In this document: piece by piece, positions 51,928 to 60,406 of the stretch
How the letters are laid out: every line of letters starts with the position of its first letter
How positions within the stretch are numbered: position 1 is the stretch's first letter
Source: Sporobacter sp963675425
GTDB taxonomy: Bacteria > Bacillota > Clostridia > Oscillospirales > Oscillospiraceae
Length of the DNA stretch: 64,000 nt
Reading direction: 5' to 3'
NCBI GenBank assembly: GCA_963675425.1
Contig: OY776214.1
Location: 1,054,001 to 1,118,000, forward strand
The notes under the pieces: model-generated
Database searches by the model: none
Told to the model about the DNA's origin: nothing
The model's input: the letters and a program-made list of their open reading frames with translations, nothing else
Translations under genes and position numbers: made by a program

Positions 51928-52755
51928 TTATTTTTTATCGGCTGTCTGTTGTTTATCCAGATGCGCCAAATAATCGACGGCTGACAGGACGGCAACTTGT
52001 CCCTCACCGACAGCCTTGGCGACCTGATAGGGTGTGCCGACGCAGTCTCCGGCGGCGAAAACGCCGGGGATGTTCGTCTTCATGGCGCGGTCCGTCTTGA
52101 TATGGCCCTTTTCCGTTTCAAGACCGGGCAGCAGCGTGTCCGGCGCGATTGTCTGGCGTAAAATAAAGACGGCCTCGCAGGGGATATCCTCGCCGTCGGC
52201 GGTAACGGATGTAACCTTCTTATCGCCGTTGACGGTTATTTTTTTTGTTTTAAGGCGTGTGACCTCGCAGCCGATGGACTCGAGAAAATCAGCCTCCTCC
52301 TCGGCGTCCGGCGACAGGCAGACGACACAGACCTTTTTACCCTTATAAAGCATACCGTCGCAGGTGGCGCAATAACTGACGCCCTGGCCTAAAAGCGCCG
52401 CCTCTCCCGGGAAGACCGAGGTCTGGACGATGCCGGTGGCAATAATGAGGCTTCTGCCGGTAATGAACTCGGTGCCATAGCTGACGCTCAGCTCCTTGCC
52501 CATGGGTAATACATTTGTCACGCGGCCCTCGGTGATCTCAACCCCCATGCCGGAGGCGTGCATCACAAGCTTGCCAGACAGCTCTGCGCCGGAGATACCC
52601 GGAAAGCCGGGATAATTGCCGATCTCAATCGCTTTATACAGCCCGCTTTGCGTCCTGTTTTTTGAAATAATGACGACGTTTTTGCCGCGCATGCGCGCCG
52701 TTATCGCGGCCGACAGACCAGCCGGGCCGTCGCCGATAATAATAATATCGTGCAT
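51928..52755 (-). CDS. Thioredoxin reductase-like flavoprotein lacking the NADPH motif (FFTR-like candidate)
   Basis: 275 aa from the ATG at 52755 (GGGAGGCGCTT), against about 310 in ordinary TrxB. The FAD loop is GDGPAGLSAA (8-17), the redox pair is CATCDG (Cys129, Cys132) and the second FAD motif is VFAAGDCVG. The NADPH Rossmann motif GGGxSA is replaced by VVCLSPDAEEEA (144-155) and the HRR motif is missing. This is how clostridial ferredoxin-dependent flavin thioredoxin reductases look. It probably takes electrons from ferredoxin and reduces the adjacent thioredoxin. Confidence 0.88.
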   Translation of the reverse strand: MHDIIIIGDGPAGLSAAITARMRGKNVVIISKNRTQSGLYKAIEIGNYPGFPGISGAELSGKLVMHASGMGVEITEGRVTNVLPMGKELSVSYGTEFITGRSLIIATGIVQTSVFPGEAALLGQGVSYCATCDGMLYKGKKVCVVCLSPDAEEEADFLESIGCEVTRLKTKKITVNGDKKVTSVTADGEDIPCEAVFILRQTIAPDTLLPGLETEKGHIKTDRAMKTNIPGVFAAGDCVGTPYQVAKAVGEGQVAVLSAVDYLAHLDKQQTADKK

Positions 52756-52821
52756 AAGCGCCTCCCAAATATTCATTGGTTCTTTGGTGAATCTCGTATG
52801 GTATATTTTATCACACTTTAA

Positions 52822-52850
52822 TTGTAAATACTACATAAAACGTGTATAAT
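52822..52850 (+). promoter_or_regulatory. Promoter of glnS
   Basis: TTGTAA (52822-52827), 17 nt, TATAAT (52845-52850). Confidence 0.6.
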
Positions 52851-52856
52851 AACCTC

Positions 52857-53033
52857 TCATAAGCCTAAACGCTTAAAGGGTGTTTATTCATATGAATTTT
52901 ACATGAATAACGCCGCGCTTTTCCCTTGACGGGCTGCGTGGCGTAAAATAGCCTCCTATACGGAGGCGTCGGCAGGACTATTTAATGCGCGCAAGCAGTG
53001 CCATCGCTGCAAAGACGCATGGGAGAGACAGAT
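52857..53033 (+). ncRNA. Structured 5' leader of glnS, class unknown
   Basis: About 177 nt with three successive hairpins: TTATTCAT/ATGAATAA (52884-52891 with 52903-52910), ACGCCGCGC/GCGTGGCGT (52910-52918 with 52936-52944, one wobble) and GCCTCC/GGAGGC (52951-52956 with 52962-52967). No T-box or glutamine-riboswitch core recognised. Function inferred only from structure and position. Confidence 0.35.
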
Positions 53034-54707
53034 ATGGAAGAATCGAAAAATTTTATACACACCTTTGTGGAGGAGGACATTTCGCCCGGCGGCCGGTTTT
53101 ACGGACAGACCGTCCACACCCGCTTCCCGCCTGAGCCCAACGGTTACCTTCACATCGGGCACTGCAAAGCGCTGACGATCGACTTCGGCACCGCTGAAAA
53201 GTATGGCGGTCTGTGCAACCTGCGTATGGACGACACAAATCCCGTCAAGGAGGACGTCGAGTATGTCGACGCCATTCAGGAAGACATCCGCTGGCTCGGC
53301 TTTACCTGGGGAGACCGGTTTTTCTACGGCAGTGATTACTTTGAAAAAACATACGAGCTGGCCGTCGGCCTTATTAAAAAAGGCCTGGCTTACGTATGCC
53401 AGCTGACGCCGGAGCAGTTTAAAGAGCATCGCGGCGACGTTGGCGTGCCGGCCACAAGCCCCTACCGGGACCGGCCCGTCGAGGAGAGCCTGGACCTTTT
53501 TGCACGTATGAAAAACGGCGAGTTTAAAGAAGGCGAGATGACGCTGCGGGCTAAAATCGATCTTGCCAGCGGAAACTTCAACATGCGTGACCCGGTCCTT
53601 TACCGGATCCGCTTTGCCCACCATCACCGGCAGGGTGATAAATGGTGCGTATATCCGATGTACGATTTCGCGCATCCCATTCAGGACGCGCTGGAGGGCA
53701 TCACGCACTCGCTGTGTTCTCTGGAATACGAAGACCACCGCCCGCTGTACGACTGGGTCATCGAAAACACCGACGTGCCCTCGACGCCGCGCCAGATCGA
53801 ATTTGCGCGCCTGGGCATGAATTTCACCGTTATGTCCAAGCGTAAGCTGCGCCGGCTCGTCGAGGAGTCGTACGTGGACGGCTGGGACGATCCTAGAATG
53901 CCGACGATCTGCGGGCTCCGGCGCCGCGGGTATACGCCGGAATCCATCCGCAATTTCTGTGACCGCATCGGTGTGGCCAAGACCCCCAGCATTGTGGAAT
54001 ACGCCTTTCTGGAGTACTGCCTGCGGGAAGACCTCAATCAAAACGCGGCGCGCGCCATGGTAGTCACGCAGCCGCTGAAGCTGACGATTACAAATTACCC
54101 TGCAGGAAAAAGCGAGACGTTTGACGTTGGGAACAACCCCGAGAAGGAATCGATGGGCAGCCGCCAGGTCGCCTTCTCCCGGGAGCTTTGGGTTGAACGG
54201 GACGACTTTGCTGTAGAGCCGCCCAAAAAGTATAACCGGCTTTTTGTCGGCAACGAGGTGCGCCTCAAGGCGGCGTATATCGTCAGGTGCACCGGTTATA
54301 ATACGGACGCGGACGGCAACGTCACCGAGGTCTTAGCCGAGTACGACCCGGAAACGCGCGGCGGCAACACGCCGGACGGCCGCAAGGTGCGCGGTACGAT
54401 TCACTGGGTCGACGCGGCCAACTGTGTAGATGCCGAGGTCCGGCTTTATGACCGGCTCTTCTCCGATCCCGACCCGGATGGCGGCGATAAAGATTTTATA
54501 TCCTGCCTCAATCCCGATTCTCTGGAGATCCTCAGCGGCTGCAAGGCTGAGAAGTCTCTTGAAAACGCGAAAGCCCCCGATACATTTCAGTTTCTGCGCC
54601 TGGGTTATTTTACGGCGGACAGCCGCCACTCAAAGCCCGGACATCCCGTATTCAACCGCAGCGTCGCGCTTAAGGACAGCTATAAACCCGGTGAAAGCGC
54701 CAAGTAA
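53034..54707 (+). CDS. glnS: Glutaminyl-tRNA synthetase
   Basis: 557 aa class Ib synthetase. HIGH motif PPEPNGYLHIGHCKA, KMSKS-equivalent as VMSKRKL, the GlnRS insert and the C-terminal two-barrel anticodon-binding region (FAVEPPKKYNRLFVGNEVRLK). Charges tRNA-Gln directly, so this organism need not rely on the transamidation route. ATG at 53034 behind GGGAGAGACAGAT; a longer in-frame start at 52998 lacks a ribosome site. Confidence 0.96.
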   Translation: MEESKNFIHTFVEEDISPGGRFYGQTVHTRFPPEPNGYLHIGHCKALTIDFGTAEKYGGLCNLRMDDTNPVKEDVEYVDAIQEDIRWLGFTWGDRFFYGSDYFEKTYELAVGLIKKGLAYVCQLTPEQFKEHRGDVGVPATSPYRDRPVEESLDLFARMKNGEFKEGEMTLRAKIDLASGNFNMRDPVLYRIRFAHHHRQGDKWCVYPMYDFAHPIQDALEGITHSLCSLEYEDHRPLYDWVIENTDVPSTPRQIEFARLGMNFTVMSKRKLRRLVEESYVDGWDDPRMPTICGLRRRGYTPESIRNFCDRIGVAKTPSIVEYAFLEYCLREDLNQNAARAMVVTQPLKLTITNYPAGKSETFDVGNNPEKESMGSRQVAFSRELWVERDDFAVEPPKKYNRLFVGNEVRLKAAYIVRCTGYNTDADGNVTEVLAEYDPETRGGNTPDGRKVRGTIHWVDAANCVDAEVRLYDRLFSDPDPDGGDKDFISCLNPDSLEILSGCKAEKSLENAKAPDTFQFLRLGYFTADSRHSKPGHPVFNRSVALKDSYKPGESAK

Positions 54708-54770
54708 GCGCCCTTAAATAATAAAACAGTATAGAATTGGAAAGAAAATTTCCGAAAATTGGTATAAACA

Positions 54771-54804
54771 GCGTATCCGCCGTCAAAAATAACGGCAGAT
54801 ACGC
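54771..54804 (+). terminator. Terminator of glnS
   Basis: GCGTATC-c-GCCGT (54771-54783), loop, ACGGC-a-GATACGC (54792-54804), then CGTTTTTTT. Confidence 0.88.
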
Positions 54805-54868
54805 CGTTTTTTTATACGCGCCGTACCCATCGGCGCCTTAAACTCATCAAAAACAGGAGGATCAGGGT

Positions 54869-55693
54869 GTGAAAGAGAAGAAGACGTTCACGCAAAAAAT
54901 TGGAGACTTTCTCGCCGGGAAGGGCTTTTACGTCGTCCTTCTCATCTGTACGGCCGTCATCGGCGTCTCCGCGTGGATTTTATTGTCCGCGGGGAATCTG
55001 AAGGACACGACCACGACCGACGGGAAGGACCTGGCGAGCGTGTCTCAAGCGGCCGACGAGGCCATGGCATCCGCAAACAGCGATATCGCCGACGCGCTGG
55101 CGTCCGACGACGCTGAGGCCGGGGCGAAAGCACCGGAGCAGACCACGCAGCCATCGCCGTCACCGTCGCCGTCGCCGTCTGTTGCGCCGAGCGCGCAGCC
55201 TTCGGCAACGCCGAAAGCCGACGATACGAAAAAGGATACGTCGGCCGGTACGGAGGATACGGAAGAGGCCATGGCTAAAGAGCTTGTCTTTGTCTGGCCG
55301 GTCATTGGCGATATCGCCGTGATGTACGCCGCCGACGAGCTCATTTACAATGAGACCCTGGGCGACTGGCGCACGCATGAGGGCATTGACATAGCCGGCA
55401 TGCTGGGCGCAAAGGTCATGGCTGTTGCCGACGGCACTGTCGTCGACGTCTATGAGGACGACCTTTTAGGCACGACCGTTGTGATCGACCACGGCAACGG
55501 GCTCCAGAGCCTGTACGCAAACCTGGCTAAAATCCCCGTCGTCGAAGCGGGCGACCACGTGGCCATGGGAGCCGTCATCGGCGCCATCGGTTACACGGCC
55601 ATTGGTGAATCAAGTGAAGTATCGCATCTGCATTTTTCGATGACGAAGGATGACGAGCCGGTAGATCCCGCCAATTATCTGCCCCAGAAGTAA
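54869..55693 (+). CDS. Membrane-anchored M23 (LytM) peptidase-like protein, possible SpoIIQ
   Basis: 274 aa from GTG at 54869 (AGGAGG upstream). One N-terminal membrane helix (about 19-41), a Ser/Pro repeat linker (about 92-112, SPSPSPSPS), then an M23 domain. The zinc ligands of active M23 enzymes appear as RTHEGIDIAG and HLHFSM. The segment VWPVIGDI...LIYNETLGDWRTHEGID is like clostridial SpoIIQ, a channel protein of engulfment, but no spoIIIA genes are nearby. A wall hydrolase is the alternative. Confidence 0.8.
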   Translation: MKEKKTFTQKIGDFLAGKGFYVVLLICTAVIGVSAWILLSAGNLKDTTTTDGKDLASVSQAADEAMASANSDIADALASDDAEAGAKAPEQTTQPSPSPSPSPSVAPSAQPSATPKADDTKKDTSAGTEDTEEAMAKELVFVWPVIGDIAVMYAADELIYNETLGDWRTHEGIDIAGMLGAKVMAVADGTVVDVYEDDLLGTTVVIDHGNGLQSLYANLAKIPVVEAGDHVAMGAVIGAIGYTAIGESSEVSHLHFSMTKDDEPVDPANYLPQK

Positions 55694-55727
55694 ACAGGAA
55701 CAAGCATTTATAGTAGTGTGGTGTCAG

Positions 55728-55768
55728 ACATTCCCGTTTTTTCGCTCCGGCGAGAAAACGGGAAATGT
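55728..55768 (+). terminator. Long hairpin after the M23 gene, probable terminator
   Basis: CCCGTTTT-t-TCGC (55733-55745), loop TCCG, GCGA-g-AAAACGGG (55750-55762), extended by ACATT/AATGT. No clean U-tract follows. The remainder to pyrH is without features except a possible TAAAAT -10 near 55866. Confidence 0.55.
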
Positions 55769-55911
55769 TTGTACCCGTATATCAGCCGCCGGACCATCAC
55801 TGGAATGCGCGGGCAGCAGCTTAAACAAAATAAAGTTTGCTCTTCCAATTTACCCTCAAATAGTTTAAAATACTTAGGAAAAGTAGGTAAAGCTACTTGT
55901 GGAGGTGTACA

Positions 55912-56631
55912 ATGACTGAGGATAAACCTGTATTTAAACGGGTGTTACTTAAAATAAGCGGAGAGGCTTTATCCGGTGACAAGCATTTCGGGCTGGATTT
56001 CGACGTCATTAAAAACGTCTGCGCTGTCATTAAAAAATGCGTGGACCTCGGCGTTGAGATCGGCATCGTTGTCGGCGGCGGCAACTTCTGGCGTGGCACG
56101 AAGGACGGCGGCGGACGCATCGAGCGTACCCGGGCCGACCATATGGGCATGATGGCTACCGTCATGAACTGTCTGGCAGTCGCGGACGTTTTAGAGCAGC
56201 TGGATGTCCCTGTCCGGGTCCAGACGGCGCTGGAGATCAGGGCCGTAGCCGAGCCGTACATCCGGCTCAAGGCGGACAAGCATTTAAAAAACGGCCGCGT
56301 CGTTATCTTCGGATGCGGCACGGGCTGCCCGTATTTTTCAACCGACACAGCCGCCGTATTACGCGCCGCCGAAATCAACGCGGACGTTATCCTTTTAGCT
56401 AAGAATATAGACGGCGTTTACAGCGCCGACCCGAAAAAGGACCCATGCGCCGTCAAGTTCGATACGATTTCATACGACGACGTTCTGGCGCAGAAGCTCG
56501 CTGTTATGGATTCGACAGCGACGTCGCTGTCCATGGACAACCAGATACCGGTTATTCTCTTTGCGCTCAAAGACCCGGAAAATATCCTTCGTGTCATAAC
56601 GGGCCAGAAAATCGGCACAGTCGTAGGCTGA
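55912..56631 (+). CDS. pyrH: UMP kinase PyrH
   Basis: 239 aa amino-acid-kinase fold. Motifs: LLKISGEALSGD (phosphate loop), VVGGGNFWRG, ADHMGMMATVMN, and STDTAAVLRAAEINADVILLAKNIDGVYSADPKKD. Makes UDP from UMP. ATG at 55912 behind GGAGGTGTACA. First gene of the conserved pyrH-frr-uppS-cdsA-dxr-rseP-ispG run. Confidence 0.97.
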   Translation: MTEDKPVFKRVLLKISGEALSGDKHFGLDFDVIKNVCAVIKKCVDLGVEIGIVVGGGNFWRGTKDGGGRIERTRADHMGMMATVMNCLAVADVLEQLDVPVRVQTALEIRAVAEPYIRLKADKHLKNGRVVIFGCGTGCPYFSTDTAAVLRAAEINADVILLAKNIDGVYSADPKKDPCAVKFDTISYDDVLAQKLAVMDSTATSLSMDNQIPVILFALKDPENILRVITGQKIGTVVG

Positions 56632-56670
56632 AAAACCCGCTGACTCAAAAATAAACAGGAGGCGTATGAA

Positions 56671-57216
56671 ATGTTTGAGGAATATGAAAGCAAGATGATG
56701 AAGACGGTCGAGGTACTGCAGTCGCAGTTTTCATCTGTCCGGGCCGGTCGCGCCAACGCGTCGGTGCTCGATCATATCCGGGTGGAATATTACGGTACCC
56801 CGACGCCGCTCCAGCAGATTGCGTCGATCTCGACGCCGGACCCGAGAACGCTGGTGATCCAGCCGTGGGACGCCTCAAGCCTGAGAGAGGTTGAAAAGGC
56901 TATCCAGACGTCCGACCTTGGTATCAATCCGCAAAATGACGGACGCGTCATCCGCCTTTTATTCCCGCAGCTTACGGAAGAGCGCCGGAAAGAGCTCGTC
57001 AAACAGATCGGCAAATACGGCGAGGATGCCAAGGTTGCCATCCGCAATATCCGACGCGACGCCATTGAGGTCTTCAAGGCGCAGAAGAAAAAGTCCGAGA
57101 TTACGGAAGATGATCTCAAGGACATGGAAAAAGAGCTGCAGAAGCTGACGGATGAATATATTAAGGAAATCGAAAAACTGGCCGACAAGAAGGAAAAAGA
57201 TCTTTACGAAATGTAA
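56671..57216 (+). CDS. frr: Ribosome recycling factor
   Basis: 181 aa, normal length is 185. Three-helix bundle plus small domain; RAGRANASVLDHIRVEYYGTPTPL and the C-terminal IGKYGEDAKVAIRNIRRDA are diagnostic. Dissociates ribosomes after termination together with EF-G. RBS AGGAGGCG. Confidence 0.97.
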   Translation: MFEEYESKMMKTVEVLQSQFSSVRAGRANASVLDHIRVEYYGTPTPLQQIASISTPDPRTLVIQPWDASSLREVEKAIQTSDLGINPQNDGRVIRLLFPQLTEERRKELVKQIGKYGEDAKVAIRNIRRDAIEVFKAQKKKSEITEDDLKDMEKELQKLTDEYIKEIEKLADKKEKDLYEM

Positions 57217-57423
57217 ACGCATCGGCGTTTCTATAAACATCGCAGTTATTCCGGCGTATAAAAGGCTTTACGACATTTAACGACTGGCTATGGCCCGGCT
57301 TCTGCCGGGCAGCGGCGTTAATCGCCGGGCCGGACGCCGGATACGCTTTTTAAGGCGGGCAGAGCCATTGACGTGGCGGTTTGCCGCAAGAGCCTTTGCG
57401 TCGAAAAAGAAAGTAAAAATGCT
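57217..57423 (+). other. Intergenic region frr-uppS
   Basis: 207 nt, GC-rich, with a GCCCGGC-N4-GCCGGGC hairpin near 57295-57312 but no U-tract. No gene or clear promoter; the genes on either side may be cotranscribed. Confidence 0.4.
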
Positions 57424-58176
57424 ATGAAACTTTTCGGGAAAAAGCACACACCGGCCGCCGGTGCCGATGTTACGCGGCTGCCCCGTCACATCGCCGTTAT
57501 TATGGACGGCAACGGGCGCTGGGCTAAAAAGCGCGGCCTGCCGCGCACGGTCGGCCATGCCGCCGGGGCGGAAGCGTTCCGGCGTATTGCCAACTACTGC
57601 AATAAAATCGGCATTGAGTATCTGACGGTTTACGCTTTTTCAACGGAAAACTGGAAGCGGCCGGCCGACGAGGTATCCGCCATCATGGGTATTTTAGAAA
57701 AATACTTATATGAGGCGATTGAGACCATCCAGCGCGATCACGTCCGTATGTTCTTTTTCGGCGATATGACCGTCTTATCCCCGAAGCTTCAAAAGCTCAT
57801 TGCCGAAACCGAAGCTGTCTCCCGGCGTCAGAAGGGCGCCCAGGTGAATATGTGCGTCAACTACGGCGGCCGCGACGAGATTTTGCGGGCGGTGCGCGCG
57901 TACGCCGCGACGCACCCCAATGCGGACAAACCTGTCACCGAAGAGGAATTTTCAAAGTACATGTATTTTGACGGCATTCCCGACCCGGACCTCATCATCC
58001 GGCCGAGCGGGGAAATGCGGCTGTCTAATTTTCTTTTATGGCAGTCGGCCTATTCGGAATTTTATTTTACCGACGTTCTTTGGCCGGACTTTAACGAACG
58101 TGAGCTCGACCGTGCGATATCGGCCTATCAGATGAGAGACCGCCGGTATGGCGGCGTAAAGGGGCAAAAAAAATGA
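57424..58176 (+). CDS. uppS: Undecaprenyl diphosphate synthase UppS (cis-prenyltransferase)
   Basis: 250 aa from the ATG at 57424. Catalytic Asp28 in IAVIMDGNGRWAKKRG; further motifs YAFSTENWKRP, NYGGRDEI and DLIIRPSGEMRLSNFLLWQSAYSE. Makes the C55 lipid carrier for cell-wall synthesis. An in-frame start at 57373 would add 17 residues not conserved in the family. Confidence 0.96.
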   Translation: MKLFGKKHTPAAGADVTRLPRHIAVIMDGNGRWAKKRGLPRTVGHAAGAEAFRRIANYCNKIGIEYLTVYAFSTENWKRPADEVSAIMGILEKYLYEAIETIQRDHVRMFFFGDMTVLSPKLQKLIAETEAVSRRQKGAQVNMCVNYGGRDEILRAVRAYAATHPNADKPVTEEEFSKYMYFDGIPDPDLIIRPSGEMRLSNFLLWQSAYSEFYFTDVLWPDFNERELDRAISAYQMRDRRYGGVKGQKK

Positions 58177-58991
58177 AGACAAGGATTATTGTCGCCGTTA
58201 TATTCGTGCCGCTGATCTTCGTCGTGCTGTTTTTCCTGCCGGAATGGGCCGTTGCCGCGTTCATGGCGGCCATTGCAGCCGTTGGGTCTTTTGAACTGAT
58301 CCGCGCGCTTGGGACGCCCTCAACTAAAAGATTGTACGTTTACGCAGCCGTTTCGGCTGTGCTTATTCCGGCGGCGGCTGTCCTGAATCTGCTGGGCGAA
58401 GCTTACTTTCCCGTTTTATTTCTGCTGCTGGCCGTTATATTTATTGACGCTGTATTAACGTATAAGACCGAAAAGGAGATTACGCTGTGTCAGGTAGCCG
58501 CGGCGTTTTTCGGCGGCGCGGTTCTGCCGCTTTTATTGACGGCGGTTATCGGCCTTAAGCTCCACGATCAAGGCCGGTATTACGTATTAATTCCGTTTAT
58601 CATCGCGTTTATCACGGATGCGGGCGCTTATTTTACCGGCGTTTTTTTCGGAAAGCATCCGGCGTTTCCGCGTGTGAGCCCGCATAAAACGGTGGAGGGC
58701 TGTATCGGCGGCATTACAACCGGTATCGCCATGATGGCTGTATACGGCGTCATTTTACACACCGCCGCCGGCCTTGACGTGAGTTTTCCGGTGATCGTTT
58801 TATACGGCCTTGTGGGCGGCCTTGCCACCGAGCTCGGTGATCTGGCGTTTTCCCTTATCAAGCGCGTTACCGGCATCAAGGATTACGGCAGCCTGCTGCC
58901 TGGGCATGGCGGCATACTGGACCGTTTTGACAGCATGTTTTTTGCCGCCCCCGTCGTGTATATGCTCGCGGGGCTTCTGCCGGCTTTTTAA
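58173..58991 (+). CDS. cdsA: Phosphatidate cytidylyltransferase CdsA
   Basis: 272 aa, about seven to eight membrane helices. CTP-transferase signature near the C-terminus: SLIKRVTGIKDYGSLLPGHGGILDRFDS. Makes CDP-diacylglycerol for phospholipids. Overlaps uppS by 4 nt. Confidence 0.96.
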   Translation: MKTRIIVAVIFVPLIFVVLFFLPEWAVAAFMAAIAAVGSFELIRALGTPSTKRLYVYAAVSAVLIPAAAVLNLLGEAYFPVLFLLLAVIFIDAVLTYKTEKEITLCQVAAAFFGGAVLPLLLTAVIGLKLHDQGRYYVLIPFIIAFITDAGAYFTGVFFGKHPAFPRVSPHKTVEGCIGGITTGIAMMAVYGVILHTAAGLDVSFPVIVLYGLVGGLATELGDLAFSLIKRVTGIKDYGSLLPGHGGILDRFDSMFFAAPVVYMLAGLLPAF

Positions 58992-59059
58992 TGCCGGCTT
59001 CAACATCGAACGCTGTTTCACGCGGCGTTTGGTTATAGCAGATCCTTACGGGACCGGAC

Positions 59060-59089
59060 TTGATTTGTTAACAATTGAGCGGATATAAT
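59060..59089 (+). promoter_or_regulatory. Possible promoter of dxr
   Basis: TTGATT (59060-59065), 18 nt, TATAAT (59084-59089). The predicted transcription start falls in the hairpin that follows. Confidence 0.45.
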
Positions 59090-59093
59090 AAAG

Positions 59094-59144
59094 ATACGCG
59101 CTTTGATGCGGCGCTTTTGGCAGCGTTAAAGCCGCGTATTTTTT
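59094..59144 (+). terminator. Terminator-like hairpin between cdsA and dxr
   Basis: ATACGCG-CTTT (59094-59104) pairs with AAAG-c-CGCGTAT (59128-59139), followed by T6. It may end the cdsA transcript or attenuate dxr. Confidence 0.6.
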
Positions 59145-59215
59145 GTCCGGGCCTGAATATGTTTATAAAAGATATAGCGGCGCGGGCGAATGTCCGTTGA
59201 CGAGAGGTATACCGT

Positions 59216-60355
59216 GTGAAGAAAAAGATAGCGCTTTTAGGCTCTACCGGTTCTATTGGCCGTCAGACACTGGAGGTCGTCGATGCGCTCGGGCTGGAGG
59301 TCTGTGCCCTGAGCGCCAGAAGCGATATTAAGCTGCTGGAAAAGCAGGCAAGACAGTATGGCCCGTCCATCGTAGCCGTCTATGAGGAGAATGCGGCGCG
59401 GGATTTAGCCGTACGCCTGGGCGACACGTCCGTTACAGTCGTTTCCGGTATGAATGGGCTTATAGAGGCTGCAACAGTTAAAGAAGCCGACACGGTCGTC
59501 ACGGCGGTTATGGGTACCGTCGGCCTTCTGCCGACGCTGGCCGCCATTGAGGGGAAAAAGCGCATTGCGCTGGCTAATAAGGAAACGCTTGTTTGCGCGG
59601 GAGAGCTCGTCATGCGCGCGGCCGAAATTCATGGCGCGGAGATACTCCCTGTCGATTCGGAGCATTCGGCTATTTTCCAATGCCTTCTGGGTGGAAAGTC
59701 CTACGAAAAAATACTGCTGACGGCCTCCGGCGGCCCGTTTCGCGGTAAGACAGCCGTCGAACTTGATAACATGACGTCACGCGACGCGCTGCGCCATCCG
59801 AACTGGAGCATGGGCGCGAAGATTACGGTTGACTCGGCGACGCTTATGAACAAGGGCCTGGAGTTTATCGAGGCCATGCACCTGTATAATGCGCGGCCGG
59901 ACCAGATCGAGATTCTGGTCCACCCCCAGAGCATTGTGCATTCCATGGTGGAATTTTCGGACCATACGGTCATCGCACAGCTGTCGGCTCCCGATATGCG
60001 CCTCCCGATCCAGTACGCGCTGACGTATCCCGGGCGCTGCCCGTCTCTCACGCCAACGCTCAACTTAGCTGAAATTGGCGCGCTGACCTTTGAACGGCCT
60101 GATCTTAAGACGTTTAAATGCCTGCGCCTGGCGCTGGACACAGCGCGGATACCCGGCACGGCCTGCGCCGTCATGAACGCGGCCAATGAAGCGGCTGTTT
60201 CGCTGTTTCTGCAGGACCGGATTCCGTTTAACGACATTTACGAATGCGCCGCTTTGGCGCTGGACAGGATAGAGAATATTATTAATCCGTCCGTTGAGGA
60301 CATTCTGGCGTCGGATGCCGAGGCCAGAAAAATCGTCACTGAGTATTTTGGGTAA
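59216..60355 (+). CDS. dxr: 1-deoxy-D-xylulose 5-phosphate reductoisomerase
   Basis: 379 aa from GTG at 59216 (GAGAGGTATACC). NADPH loop LLGSTGSIGRQT; metal and substrate motifs PVDSEHSAIFQCL, SGGPFRG and NWSMGAKITVDSATLMNKGLE. Second enzyme of the MEP isoprenoid route; ispG for the same route lies two genes on. Confidence 0.97.
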   Translation: MKKKIALLGSTGSIGRQTLEVVDALGLEVCALSARSDIKLLEKQARQYGPSIVAVYEENAARDLAVRLGDTSVTVVSGMNGLIEAATVKEADTVVTAVMGTVGLLPTLAAIEGKKRIALANKETLVCAGELVMRAAEIHGAEILPVDSEHSAIFQCLLGGKSYEKILLTASGGPFRGKTAVELDNMTSRDALRHPNWSMGAKITVDSATLMNKGLEFIEAMHLYNARPDQIEILVHPQSIVHSMVEFSDHTVIAQLSAPDMRLPIQYALTYPGRCPSLTPTLNLAEIGALTFERPDLKTFKCLRLALDTARIPGTACAVMNAANEAAVSLFLQDRIPFNDIYECAALALDRIENIINPSVEDILASDAEARKIVTEYFG

Positions 60356-60406
60356 GGCTGCGAGAAAGTCCGCCGCCTTAAAAACCCGCAGAAAGGGTTG
60401 ATGCAG

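Noticed and set aside
52956..54041. 361-aa minus-strand frame opposite glnS
   Set aside because: Antisense shadow; glnS motifs are intact on the plus strand.
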